Notes: a model not told the origin generated them from the sequence alone. A DNA stretch of 64,000 nucleotides from Pseudomonas sp. LBUM920 (GCF_003852315.1 NZ_CP027762.1:3763501-3827500); one strand, 5' to 3'. Shown: positions 7,382 through 15,732, counted from the stretch's first letter. A program made the numbers and translations.

Positions 7382-8577
7382 GAAAACACCTTCGCCGCGT
7401 ACTGTAAAAACGAGGCGTCTTCACAGACGTTCTTGATCGGGTCATCGGAAAACTTCACCACCGGCTCACCGTGCACACGCACCAGTTTCATCACGATGCT
7501 CAACGGCTCCACACCCTCGACATCGCAGGCCAAGCTGGTGCCCATGCCGAAACCGAACCTGGCCTTGCCACGGATGTGGCGCAGGATCGGCAGGCATTTT
7601 TCGAAATTCAGGCCGTCGGAGAACATCAGGTCCTTGGTCATCGGGTCGATGCCCAGCTGCTTATAGCGCGCCAGGACTTTGTCGGCCCAGACGATGGGAT
7701 CACCGGAGTCCTGACGCAGGCCGTCGTAGAGCTTGGCGAAGTACAGGTCGAAATCCTTGAGGAAAAAATCGGTGCTGATGCAGTCGGTCAAGGCGATGCC
7801 GAGGCGACCGCGGTATTCGCGCACCCAGTTTTCCAATGCGGCGTTCTGGCTCTCGCGCAGGCGCCCCAGTTGCTGGTGCACCATCAGCCATTGGTGGGCC
7901 ATGGTGCCGATCAGCGGCAGGTCGAATTCGTAGGCCAGGTGCGCGTTGCTGGTGCCGATGAACTGCCCGGGGAAGTCGCGGCGCATGATGTCCACCACTT
8001 CGCGCTGGGCCTTGAACGACAGGCGCCGACGTGTGGAAAAGTCCGAGACGCGCAGGTCGGCCAGTTCGTCGCGGCTGAGGTTTTTCTCCAGCCAGTCGAA
8101 CTTCTGGTAGAGCTTGCGGGTGACGTCTTCCAGGGTCACGTCGGGGTATTTGTCGCGGTTGCGCAATTCGCTGACCAACGCCAGCACCGGCTGTTCGAAC
8201 ATGATGCAGTGCAGCATCGGCCCGACCACGCGGATGTTCAGTTGGCCATCGACTTCGCTGACGTGGATGTAGCGCAGGTTGAAGCGGAACAGGCCCAGGA
8301 AGCGCTCGTAATCGGGGGTCAGGTATTCGCGAAAGCGTGGGTTGAACAGAAAACGCAGTTCGCCTTCGCGCATCTGCAGGCCGGCGAGTTTCTCCAGCTC
8401 GTCGCGCAATTGCGGAATCAGGTGACCGAGCTTTTCCTTGGCGCGGACGATGAAGTTGTATTCCACGTCGACATTCGGGTGCTGGTGCAACACGGCCTGC
8501 ATCATGGTGAAGGTGTAGTAGTCGGTGTCGAGCAAGCCCTGGATTACCGGGGATTCGTAGTCGTAGGCACTTTCCAT
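7339..8577 (-). CDS. pncB: Nicotinate phosphoribosyltransferase, C-terminus supplied by a REPIN
   Basis: Converts nicotinate and PRPP to nicotinate mononucleotide in the Preiss-Handler salvage route. The 412-aa protein shows the family segments YYTFTMMQAVL near the N-terminus and GTMAHQW, which contains the histidine phosphorylated in this family. The start ATG has AAGGAGAA 6 bp upstream. The pncA stop is 11 bp upstream, so the genes form one operon. The final residues (VGWGLLPKAVAQP) are the translation of a REP palindrome rather than conserved enzyme sequence. The insertion therefore changed the C-terminus without breaking the core. The function call is firm. Confidence 0.95.
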   Translation of the reverse strand: MESAYDYESPVIQGLLDTDYYTFTMMQAVLHQHPNVDVEYNFIVRAKEKLGHLIPQLRDELEKLAGLQMREGELRFLFNPRFREYLTPDYERFLGLFRFNLRYIHVSEVDGQLNIRVVGPMLHCIMFEQPVLALVSELRNRDKYPDVTLEDVTRKLYQKFDWLEKNLSRDELADLRVSDFSTRRRLSFKAQREVVDIMRRDFPGQFIGTSNAHLAYEFDLPLIGTMAHQWLMVHQQLGRLRESQNAALENWVREYRGRLGIALTDCISTDFFLKDFDLYFAKLYDGLRQDSGDPIVWADKVLARYKQLGIDPMTKDLMFSDGLNFEKCLPILRHIRGKARFGFGMGTSLACDVEGVEPLSIVMKLVRVHGEPVVKFSDDPIKNVCEDASFLQYAAKVFSVGWGLLPKAVAQP

Positions 8578-8588
8578 GGTGTTTCTCC

Positions 8589-9236
8589 TTAGCGCGTGGC
8601 CATCGCGGCCAGTTCTTCGCGGGTGCTGCTGATGACAGCACCGGCCTTGAGCAACTCATTCACCGCCTGTACGCCGCCCTCCTCGCTGATACCTCGGCAG
8701 GCCGGCAAGTGCACGACCACCTCCAGGCCAGCCTTGAGCAGTTGCAACGCGGTGGTCTTGACGCAGTAATCCAGGGCCAGGCCACCGACGATCACGCGGC
8801 GCACGCCTTGGGCGTTCAAATATTCGATGACGCCGGTCGACAGCTTGTCGTGCAGGTCGTGGTAGCAGGCGCCGTAGGGGTGCAGATCGGGCTCGACGCC
8901 TTTCCAGATGAAGTAGTCGTAGTCATACGGCGTGGGCAATTCGTCCAGCAGCGTAAAACCCTCGGTGCCCGGCACACAGTGGCTGACCCAGGTGACATCG
9001 GCGTGGGCCAGCCCGGTGGGTTGCAGCATCTCACTGTGTTGGGTGACCACCCATGGGGCGTGCGGGGTGTGCGCGTCTTTGCTGCCGATACGGTGGCCGG
9101 CGAGGCTGGCCATGTAGTTGAGTTCGGCACCGATCTGGTCACCGCCCACCACCGGCAATTCGTCGGGGCACAGCGGCGTGAAGCTCTTCTGGGCGTCGAC
9201 GTCGAATGAAGCAATGGCAGTTTTCACGAGGGTCAT
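8589..9236 (-). CDS. pncA: Nicotinamidase (isochorismatase-family cysteine hydrolase)
   Basis: Hydrolyses nicotinamide to nicotinate and ammonia, the entry step of salvage. Of 215 aa, the catalytic triad is visible as Asp in VDAQKSF (residue 14), Lys in IWKGVEPD and the nucleophilic Cys in LDYCVKTTA. The metal-binding histidine segment DAHTPHAPW is also present. ATG 9236 is chosen over an upstream in-frame start because GGAGAA lies just ahead. It is the first gene of pncA-pncB-nadE and is divergent from nrtR. A palindrome resembling an NrtR operator lies in the shared upstream region, so expression is probably repressed when NAD metabolites are plentiful. Confidence 0.93.
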   Translation of the reverse strand: MTLVKTAIASFDVDAQKSFTPLCPDELPVVGGDQIGAELNYMASLAGHRIGSKDAHTPHAPWVVTQHSEMLQPTGLAHADVTWVSHCVPGTEGFTLLDELPTPYDYDYFIWKGVEPDLHPYGACYHDLHDKLSTGVIEYLNAQGVRRVIVGGLALDYCVKTTALQLLKAGLEVVVHLPACRGISEEGGVQAVNELLKAGAVISSTREELAAMATR

Positions 9237-9262
9237 GGTGATTCTCCGGTGGCCTGAAAACA

Positions 9263-9283
9263 AAAGTACACGTCATGTACTTT
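9263..9283. promoter_or_regulatory. Candidate NrtR operator
   Basis: The inverted repeat AAAGTACA-CGTCA-TGTACTTT lies 27 bp upstream of the pncA start in the divergent pncA/nrtR region. A second related half (AAGTACATGACA, from 9319) lies nearer nrtR. NrtR proteins bind palindromes next to NAD salvage genes, so position and symmetry support the assignment. Binding itself is inference. Confidence 0.65.
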
Positions 9284-9382
9284 CATTGCAAGAAACATTT
9301 AGTTATCTATCCTGGAGCAAGTACATGACATCGCTGTTCGATCCGTTAGACTGTGCCCCACCGCTGTTCAGAAGGATGTCAC

Positions 9383-10075
9383 ATGCCCCTTAGCGCCTAC
9401 CTCCACACCGTCGACCTGTGCGTGTTGTTCTACTGCCGCGCCTCCGGGGAATTGAAGCTGCTGCTGAACAAGCGCGAAGCCGAGCCGTTTGCCGGGCATT
9501 GGGCGTTACCGGGCGTGGTGGTCAACGGCGGCGTGCAAGATCTGAGCCTCAAGGACGCCGTGGAGCGCTTGCGGGCCAGTGACAAGGTCGGCTTTGATCT
9601 GGCCTGGAGCGAGCAAGTCGGCACGGTGGGCGATGCGTTTCGCGACCCGCGCTGCTGGTCGTCGTCCACCTACTACCTGGCGATCGTGGCCGATGACGTG
9701 GCGTTGGGTGAGCATCAGGCCTGGTTTTCGCTGAATGCAGTGGCCGACGGCAGTATCAAGCTGCCGTTCGATCACAACCTGATCGTCGCCGCCGTGCAGG
9801 AGCGGCTGTTGTCCAAGTCGCTGTACAGCAACTTGCCGTTGATGTTTTTGGGCAACGAATTTAGCGCGCCGCAAGCGACCACGATCTTCTCGCTGGTGCT
9901 GGCGCGGCCGGTGTTGAAGACCAGTATTCGCCAGCGTTTGTTGAAGCTGACTGAGGCAGGGTATTTGCGTGAGACGGGGCGCAAGAAGAATGGCGAAGGC
10001 GGCAGGCCCCAGGCGACGGTGGAGAACCTGAAGCCTGGGGAAGTGTATTTTTTTGATCGCAGTTTTGCTGACTGA
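9383..10075 (+). CDS. nrtR: NrtR-family transcriptional repressor of NAD metabolism (Nudix-related)
   Basis: 230-aa protein with an N-terminal Nudix-like domain (about residues 10-140) fused to a C-terminal winged-helix domain (about residues 150-225, QATTIFSLVLARPVLKTSIR onward). The Nudix box is degenerate: after GGVQDLSLKD the usual REUXEE acids are replaced by VERLRAS. This fits NrtR proteins, which sense ADP-ribose-type ligands rather than hydrolyse them efficiently. ATG 9383 is preferred because GAAGGA precedes it; a longer in-frame start at 9353 lacks such a site. It is divergent from pncA-pncB-nadE and likely controls that operon and itself. Confidence 0.88.
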   Translation: MPLSAYLHTVDLCVLFYCRASGELKLLLNKREAEPFAGHWALPGVVVNGGVQDLSLKDAVERLRASDKVGFDLAWSEQVGTVGDAFRDPRCWSSSTYYLAIVADDVALGEHQAWFSLNAVADGSIKLPFDHNLIVAAVQERLLSKSLYSNLPLMFLGNEFSAPQATTIFSLVLARPVLKTSIRQRLLKLTEAGYLRETGRKKNGEGGRPQATVENLKPGEVYFFDRSFAD

Positions 10076-10103
10076 CTCGATATCACCAACAATGAAGATC
10101 AAA

Positions 10104-10193
10104 TGTGGGAGCGGGCTTGCTCGCGAAAGCAGTGTGTCAGTCACCGGATGGATTAGCTGACCCACCGCATTCGCGAGCAAGCCCGCTCCCACA
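10104..10193. repeat. REPIN between nrtR and the short-chain dehydrogenase
   Basis: Near-perfect inverted pair with arms TGTGGGAGCGGGCTTGCTCG and its complement, and a central variable segment. It sits between convergent gene ends, a typical REPIN position, and could also act as a bidirectional terminator. Confidence 0.9.
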
Positions 10194-10213
10194 TTTTTGA
10201 TTGGTGCAAGGCG

Positions 10214-10987
10214 CTAGTTCATCCAGTTGCCGCCATCGACGTTATAGGTTTGGGCGACTACATAGTCGGCCTCTTTGGAAGCCAGGAAGATAGCCATCCC
10301 GGTCAAATCCTCTGCCGTGCCCATGCGCCCGAACGGCACTTCGGCCCCTACCCGCTTCTTCTTCTCGCCCGGCGCCAACCCTTCATGCTGGGCAAACAGC
10401 GCGTCCACGCCATCCCAATGCTCGCCGTCCACCACGCCTGGGGCAATGGCGTTGACGTTGATGCCCTGCTTGATCAGGTTCAGCCCCGCCGATTGCGTGA
10501 GGCTGATCACCGCCGCCTTGGTCGCACAATAGATCGCCACCAACGGCTCGCCCCGCCGCCCGGCCTGGCTGGCCATGTTGATAATCTTGCCGCCGTGGCC
10601 CTGGCTGATCATCTGACGGGCGGCGGCCTGCAGGGTGAACAGCGTGCCGGCGACGTTGATCGAGAACAGGCGCTCATAGCTGTCGCGGGTAATGTCGACG
10701 ATGGGCGCCAGGTCAAACAGCGCGGCGTTGTTGATCAGGATGTCGAGCTTGCCGGCATGGGCCACCACGGCGGCAATCGCGGCGTCGATGGAGGCCTGGT
10801 CGGTGACGTCCATCGCGACGGCATACGCCTGTGGGCCCAGCTCTGCGGCGGTGGCCAGGGCGCGTTGCAGGTTGATGTCGGCGATGGCTACCGTAGCGCC
10901 TTCGGCGATATACGCCTGGGCAAAGGCGCGACCGATGCCGCGCGCCGATCCGGTGATCAGCGCGCTCTTACCTTCGAGTCGTTTCAT
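10214..10987 (-). CDS. Short-chain dehydrogenase, sorbitol/L-iditol 2-dehydrogenase-like
   Basis: 257-aa classical SDR. The cofactor motif TGSARGIG lies at residues 12-19, the NNAA structural motif near residue 87, and the catalytic Ser (NMAS) and YCATK motif near residues 141-158. Asp in IADINL at the end of the second strand suggests NAD(H) preference. It closely resembles polyol dehydrogenases of sorbitol/mannitol operons that interconvert sorbitol and fructose. It lies 18 bp downstream of a polyol-type binding-protein gene and is probably co-transcribed with it under the MtlR-like activator. It is not mtlD, which is a long-chain mannitol dehydrogenase of about 490 aa. Substrate is inferred. 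Confidence 0.85.
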   Translation of the reverse strand: MKRLEGKSALITGSARGIGRAFAQAYIAEGATVAIADINLQRALATAAELGPQAYAVAMDVTDQASIDAAIAAVVAHAGKLDILINNAALFDLAPIVDITRDSYERLFSINVAGTLFTLQAAARQMISQGHGGKIINMASQAGRRGEPLVAIYCATKAAVISLTQSAGLNLIKQGINVNAIAPGVVDGEHWDGVDALFAQHEGLAPGEKKKRVGAEVPFGRMGTAEDLTGMAIFLASKEADYVVAQTYNVDGGNWMN

Positions 10988-11005
10988 GGGGCTGTCCTGT
11001 AGAAA

Positions 11006-12316
11006 TTATTTCGGGTAGCCGGCGCGTTTCATCCCGCGCTCGGTGGTGGACTGAGCTTCGAGCAGCGCCTGGTCAACCGTCATGCCGCCGGTCAGCGCCG
11101 CCGAAAACAGCTTGCCGACCGAGGTGCCGATGGCCTGGAATTCCGGAATGGTCACGTACTGAATGCCCACGTACGGCACCGGCTTGGCCGAGGGGTGCGC
11201 GGGGTCGGCGTGCTTCATCATTTCCAGGGTCACCTGGGCAAACGGCGCGGCCTTCAGGTAAGCCTCGCTGTAGGTGGACTGGCGGGTGCCCGGCGGTACG
11301 TTGGTGATGCCTTCCTTATCGGCGACCAGTTGGATGTAATCCTTGGACGTTGCCCAGGTGATGAAGGCCTTGGCGGCGTCTTTGTGCTTGGAGGTCGCCG
11401 GAATCGCCAGGGACCAGGCGTAGAGCCAGGAAGAGCCTTTGTCGGTGACTTCGGTGGGGGCCGCAGCAAAACCTACGTCGTCGGCGACCTTGCTCTGGCT
11501 CTTGTCGGTGGTAAAGGAGCCGGCGACGCTGGCGTCGACCCAGATCGCGCACTTGCCGCTGTTGAACAGCGCCAGGGTTTCATTGAAGCCATTGCTGGAA
11601 ACACCAGGCGGGCCGTAGTTCTTCAGGGTGTTGACGTAATAGTTGGCGGCGGCGGTCCACTCGGGGCTGGTCAGTTCCGGCTTCCACTGTTCGTCGAACC
11701 AGCGTGCGCCAAAGGCGTTGGCCATGGTGCTCAGCAGCGCGATGTTCTCGCCCCAGCCGGCCTTGCCGCGCAGGCACATGCCGTATTGGTCTTTGTCTTT
11801 GGCCGTGAGTTTGGCGGCGAACTCACCCAGCTGGGTCCAGGTGGGATGCGCGGGCATGCTCAGCCCGGCTTGCTTGAACAGGTCGGTGCGGTAGTAGGTG
11901 ACCGTACTTTCGCCATAGAACGGCAAGGCGTACAGGGTGTTATCGACCGACAGGCCCTGGCGCACCGATGGGAAAATATCCTCGGCGTCGTAGTCGGCCG
12001 GCAGTTGGGTCAGGGGTTCCAGCCAGTGCTTGGCGCCCCATAACGGCGTCTCGTAGGTGCCGATGGTCAGCACGTCGAACTGGCCGCCCTGGGTGGCGAT
12101 ATCGGTGGTGAGGCGCTGGCGCAGCACGTTTTCTTCCAGTACCACCCAGTTGAGCTTGATGTCCGGGTGCTGGGCCTCAAAGACCTTGGACAGCCGTTGC
12201 ATGCGGATCATGTCGCTGTTGTTGACGGTGGCGATGGTGACGGTGTCGGCGGCATAGCTGGGCAGGGCCAAGGCCAGGCCGGACAGCAGGAAAAGCGCTT
12301 GCGGGAGCTTTGACAT
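11006..12316 (-). CDS. Polyol (mannitol/sorbitol) ABC transporter substrate-binding protein, MtlE-like
   Basis: 436-aa family 1 extracellular solute-binding protein. It has a signal peptide (about residues 1-23, ending SYA) and a mature domain typical of polyol/maltose-type binders (DVLTIGTYETPLWG, LPFYGESTVTYYRTDL). ATG 12316 has AGGTGG 8 bp upstream; an in-frame GTG four codons earlier overlaps that site. In Pseudomonas the equivalent gene (mtlE) is followed by permeases, an ATPase and dehydrogenases. Here only a short-chain dehydrogenase follows after 18 bp, so the permease partners are absent locally. It must use a transporter encoded elsewhere or be a remnant of a reduced operon. Confidence 0.85.
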   Translation of the reverse strand: MSKLPQALFLLSGLALALPSYAADTVTIATVNNSDMIRMQRLSKVFEAQHPDIKLNWVVLEENVLRQRLTTDIATQGGQFDVLTIGTYETPLWGAKHWLEPLTQLPADYDAEDIFPSVRQGLSVDNTLYALPFYGESTVTYYRTDLFKQAGLSMPAHPTWTQLGEFAAKLTAKDKDQYGMCLRGKAGWGENIALLSTMANAFGARWFDEQWKPELTSPEWTAAANYYVNTLKNYGPPGVSSNGFNETLALFNSGKCAIWVDASVAGSFTTDKSQSKVADDVGFAAAPTEVTDKGSSWLYAWSLAIPATSKHKDAAKAFITWATSKDYIQLVADKEGITNVPPGTRQSTYSEAYLKAAPFAQVTLEMMKHADPAHPSAKPVPYVGIQYVTIPEFQAIGTSVGKLFSAALTGGMTVDQALLEAQSTTERGMKRAGYPK

Positions 12317-12399
12317 GGCGGTATCCACCTGTTGTTTTTGTTGTCGAGCGCCGATTACAACAGCTTGGCCAAGCCCTCACAAACGAATGGCGAATGCGC

Positions 12400-12447
12400 C
12401 ACTGATACTTTTTTAACCCAGTCTCGCAGATCAAAAAAGTATCAGTG
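12400..12447. promoter_or_regulatory. Perfect 15-bp inverted repeat in the binding protein/mtlR divergent promoter
   Basis: Left arm CACTGATACTTTTTT (12400-12414) and right arm AAAAAAGTATCAGTG (12433-12447) are separated by 18 bp. The pair sits about 84 bp from the binding-protein start and 79 bp from the regulator start. Its position and symmetry suit binding by the adjacent AraC-family activator. A long hairpin in the leader is the alternative. Confidence 0.6.
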
Positions 12448-12526
12448 CCGAGCGAAACCGGGGGTAGCGCAGCCGCTGCCAACGCGGGTATTTTGCTGGG
12501 ATTCCAGCCGTAAAAGAGGCATCACC

Positions 12527-13465
12527 ATGCCCATCAGCCGCGCCAAACTGTTCGAGCACCGCCCCGCCGAACTCGAAGTCATCCTGCCCGAGCCGGACCA
12601 GTGTTTTCGCTGGTTCGAACACGACTACCCCTATGACCTGGCGCGCTGGAACCACCACCCCGAGTTCGAAATTCACCTGATCCGCCAGGGCAGCGGCAAG
12701 TTGGTGGCCGGCGACTACATCGGCGCGTTCAGTGCCGGGCATGTCGCGCTGATCGGTCCGGACTTGCCCCACGACTGGATCGGCGACCTGGCCCCCGGCG
12801 AATACCTGACCGGGCGCGACGTGGTGCTGCAATTCGACGGCGCCGCCCTCCTCGCCCTGCGCAAAACCCTGCCGGAACTCGGCGACCTGCAACCGCTGTT
12901 CGAACACGCCCGGCGCGGCCTGCAATTCAGCGGCGACACCGCCGTGCACGCCGCGCGCTTGCTCGAAGACATCGGCAGCGCCCATGGCCTGCAACGGCTG
13001 ATCCTGTTCCTGCAACTGCTCGACACCCTGAAAAACGCCCCGGTGGCAAACGTGCAGGCGCTGGCCAGCCCCTGCTACGCCCCCACCCTGGACGCACGCA
13101 GCGCCGAGCGCATCAACAAGGCCTTCGATTACCTGATGAGGGAACTGACCGGCGACCTGCGTTTGTCCGTCATCGCGCAACAGCTGGACATGAGCGAGCC
13201 GGGCTTCTCGCGGTTTTTCAAACGCAACACCGGCCACGGTTTTATCGACCTGATGCGCAAGTTTCGCGTACAGCGCGCCTGCCGGCTGTTGCTGCAAAGC
13301 GACATGTCGGTGGCGGATATCTGTTTTGAAGTGGGCTACGCCAACCTGTCCAACTTCAACCGGCATTTTCGGATCGAGATGAACCAGACGCCGAGCGAGT
13401 ATCGACGGGAGACGGCGATGCATTTGTTTAACCGGATCGAGAAAATGACACCCAGTCATTTTTGA
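12527..13465 (+). CDS. mtlR: AraC-family transcriptional activator, MtlR-like
   Basis: 312-aa regulator with an N-terminal cupin-like sensory domain (residues about 20-130, with NHHPEFEIHLIRQGSG) and a C-terminal double helix-turn-helix (about residues 205-300, ending in the signature VADICFEVGYANLSNFNRHFR). The ATG at 12527 is chosen because AAAAGAGG precedes it and because the domain starts sensibly; the frame is open further upstream. It is divergent from the polyol binding-protein gene with a 15-bp inverted repeat between them. This is the arrangement of mtlR and mtlE in P. fluorescens. The inducer is probably mannitol, sorbitol or arabitol, by inference. Confidence 0.85.
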   Translation: MPISRAKLFEHRPAELEVILPEPDQCFRWFEHDYPYDLARWNHHPEFEIHLIRQGSGKLVAGDYIGAFSAGHVALIGPDLPHDWIGDLAPGEYLTGRDVVLQFDGAALLALRKTLPELGDLQPLFEHARRGLQFSGDTAVHAARLLEDIGSAHGLQRLILFLQLLDTLKNAPVANVQALASPCYAPTLDARSAERINKAFDYLMRELTGDLRLSVIAQQLDMSEPGFSRFFKRNTGHGFIDLMRKFRVQRACRLLLQSDMSVADICFEVGYANLSNFNRHFRIEMNQTPSEYRRETAMHLFNRIEKMTPSHF

Positions 13466-13534
13466 TCAAAGCGTCGACTAATTCTGCTTTTCTCCATTTT
13501 ATTCAAGCCATTGAGCAAAGTTGGTACAGCCTGT

Positions 13535-13546
13535 GCAAACGTTTGC
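13535..13546. promoter_or_regulatory. LacI-family-type palindrome upstream of the Tsx-like gene
   Basis: The perfect 12-bp palindrome GCAAACGTTTGC with a central CG is the classic LacI/PurR half-site arrangement. It lies 74 bp ahead of the nucleoside channel start. A LacI-type purine or nucleoside regulator encoded elsewhere is the likely ligand; none is encoded in the window. Confidence 0.5.
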
Positions 13547-13619
13547 GGAACGAACTTGGTAGGCAAGTTCTCCTTTGCCCGAGGAATCGGGTCAAACCGC
13601 GTACGAATAGGGATTTTCC

Positions 13620-14567
13620 ATGCACCCCACCTCAAGGCGTCCTGCTTCCTTTGGTGTTTCCTTGCTACTGGCCGCCGTTACGGGAGTACTCAGCGCACCC
13701 ATTTTGGCGCAGGAAAAACCCGCCGATGACTCAGCACAGGGCGAAACCCTGGCCCCTGAAGCCAGCCCGACGAAAAAAGGCGCGTACCTGTCGGAATGGT
13801 TCAACCAGGACCTGACACTGATCGGCAGCAAAGACATCAGCTTCGGCCCCAAACCGCAGGATGACGTGTACCTGGAATACGAGTACTTCGGTCGCAAGGG
13901 CCCGTTCGAGTTGTATGGCTATATCGACGTGCCGAAAATTCTCGGTATCGGTAACAGTAATGACAAAGGCGCATGGGACCATGGCTCGCCGGTGTTCATG
14001 GAGCACGAACCGCGCATCTCCATCGACTACCTGGCCGGTCGCAGCCTGGCCATCGGGCCGTTCAAGGAATGGTACGTGGCGTTTGACTGGATCTACGACC
14101 ACGGCAGCAACAAGTCGAACCGCGCCAACACCCTGTACAGCGGCCTGGGCACCGACATCGACACGCACTCGCGGGTCAACCTGTCGGCCAACTTCTATGG
14201 GCGTTACCAGTGGGAAAACTATGGCGCGAGCAATGAATACCAGTGGGATGGCTACCGTGCGCAAATGAAGTACATCGTGCCCATCAGCAAGTTCGACAAC
14301 GGCGCGTCGCTGACCTACATCGGCTTCACCAACTACGACTTCGGCTCGGACCTGCACAAGGACAACCCGGCACGCACCGCCAATTCGGTGGTGGCCACCA
14401 ACGTGCTGCTGTACTCGTTTACCCACCTGCGTTTCACCCTGGTCGGCCGTTACTTTCACAACGGCGGCAACTGGGAGGACGGCAGCGAGCTGAATTTTGG
14501 CGAAGGCAACTTCCGCGCCCGCTCGGATGGCTGGGGCTACTACGCCGGTGTCGGCTACCAATTCTGA
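13620..14567 (+). CDS. Tsx/OmpK-like nucleoside-specific outer-membrane channel
   Basis: 315-aa exported beta-barrel protein. The signal peptide covers about residues 1-30 (ending ILA). The mature region has a linker of about 20 residues, the Tsx-family start (LSEWFNQDLTLIGSK) and alternating amphipathic strands ending in a terminal aromatic residue (YYAGVGYQF), the outer-membrane insertion signature. It is followed after 14 bp by a periplasmic purine nucleoside permease-family gene, so both probably serve nucleoside uptake. An upstream GCAAACGTTTGC palindrome suggests purine-type regulation. Confidence 0.85.
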   Translation: MHPTSRRPASFGVSLLLAAVTGVLSAPILAQEKPADDSAQGETLAPEASPTKKGAYLSEWFNQDLTLIGSKDISFGPKPQDDVYLEYEYFGRKGPFELYGYIDVPKILGIGNSNDKGAWDHGSPVFMEHEPRISIDYLAGRSLAIGPFKEWYVAFDWIYDHGSNKSNRANTLYSGLGTDIDTHSRVNLSANFYGRYQWENYGASNEYQWDGYRAQMKYIVPISKFDNGASLTYIGFTNYDFGSDLHKDNPARTANSVVATNVLLYSFTHLRFTLVGRYFHNGGNWEDGSELNFGEGNFRARSDGWGYYAGVGYQF

Positions 14568-14581
14568 TCAAGGAGTATTAG

Positions 14582-15607
14582 ATGAACGCATTAACCCGTC
14601 TTTCGCTGGCCGTCGGCCTGGCTGTGTTGCCCCATGTGGTGCTGGCGGACACCGCGCCGATCAAGCCCAAAGTGATGCTGATCACCATGTTTGCCCCCGA
14701 GGCGCAAACCTGGATCGATCGCCTGGAACTCAAGCAGGAAGTGCGCGTGCCCGGCCTGTCCGCCGAATACCCGGTGATCCGCTGCAACACCCAGGACGTG
14801 TGCCTGCTGGTCACCGGCATGGGCCAAACCAACGCCGCCGCCTCCACCCTGGCATTGGCCTTGTCGCCCAAGTTCGACCTGCGCCAGAGCTATTTCCTGA
14901 TTGCCGGGATTGCCGGCATCAGCCCCAAACACGGCACCATCGGCACCGCCGCCTGGGCGCATTACCTGGTGGAGTTCGGCACCCAGTGGGAAATCGACTC
15001 GCGCGATGCGCCTAAAGGCTGGCCGACCGGTTACATCGGCATCAACACCAAAGGCCCGAACGAGAAACCGCCGCTGGACTACAAAACCGAAGTGTTTGAG
15101 CTCAACCCCAAGCTGCAAGCCAAGGCATTTGCCCTGTCGCACAAGGTTGAGTTGAGCGAAAGCAAGGAATCCACCGCCTGGCGCAAACACTACCCGGCGG
15201 CCCCGGCCAATCAGCCGCCGCAAGTGACCCAGTGTGACACCGTGGCGGGCAACACCTGGTTCTCCGGTACACGTCTGAGCGAGCGCGCCGAAGTCTGGAC
15301 CAAGCTGCTCACCGACAACAAAGGCGAGTACTGCACCACTCAGCAGGAAGACAACTCCACCTATGAAGCCCTGCTGCGCGCCAGCCGCGAAGGGTTGGTG
15401 GATATCCAGCGCCTGGCCGTGGTGCGTGCCGGGTCCGATTTCGACCGGCCGTACCCTGGCTACAGCGAAGTGGACAACCTGCTGAAATATGCCGACCAAG
15501 GCGGGTTTGTGCCGGCGTTGGAAAACCTGTATCGCACGGGCAATCCGCTGGTACAGGCGATTCTCAAGAACTGGTCCGCCTGGGAAAAAGGCGTCCCCGA
15601 CGCCTGA
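14582..15607 (+). CDS. Purine nucleoside permease (NUP) family protein
   Basis: 341-aa protein with a Sec signal (residues 1-22, ending LAD) and a nucleoside-phosphorylase-like fold (VLITMFAPEAQTW corresponds to VMLITMFAPEAQTW here; CLLVTGMGQTNAAAS; SYFLIAGIAGISPKHG). Family members are described as purine nucleoside permeases in fungi. In bacteria, secretion points to a periplasmic binding or processing role. AAGGAG precedes the ATG. It is paired with the Tsx-like channel 14 bp upstream, so a nucleoside scavenging pair is likely. Whether it hydrolyses, phosphorolyses or just binds nucleosides cannot be told from the sequence. Confidence 0.82.
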   Translation: MNALTRLSLAVGLAVLPHVVLADTAPIKPKVMLITMFAPEAQTWIDRLELKQEVRVPGLSAEYPVIRCNTQDVCLLVTGMGQTNAAASTLALALSPKFDLRQSYFLIAGIAGISPKHGTIGTAAWAHYLVEFGTQWEIDSRDAPKGWPTGYIGINTKGPNEKPPLDYKTEVFELNPKLQAKAFALSHKVELSESKESTAWRKHYPAAPANQPPQVTQCDTVAGNTWFSGTRLSERAEVWTKLLTDNKGEYCTTQQEDNSTYEALLRASREGLVDIQRLAVVRAGSDFDRPYPGYSEVDNLLKYADQGGFVPALENLYRTGNPLVQAILKNWSAWEKGVPDA

Positions 15608-15619
15608 TACAAATCAAAC

Positions 15620-15708
15620 TGTGGGAGCGGGCTTGCCCGCGATAGCGATCTGTCAGTCCGAGAGTGGTTGACTGATGCGTCGCCATCGCAGGCAAGCCAG
15701 CTCCCACA
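15620..15708. repeat. Mixed-type REPIN
   Basis: The left arm is TGTGGGAGCGGGCTTGCCCG and the right arm is the complement of the other REP variant (GGCAAGCCAGCTCCCACA). The two halves therefore belong to different REP sequence types. It lies between the purine nucleoside permease-family gene and the convergent DUF6124/DUF3077-like gene. Confidence 0.85.
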
Positions 15709-15732
15709 TTTTTTCGACCGTGTTAACAATCG

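Noticed and set aside
10214..10987. Mannitol 2-dehydrogenase mtlD
   Set aside because: The protein is a 257-aa short-chain dehydrogenase with YxxxK; MtlD is a long-chain enzyme of about 490 aa.
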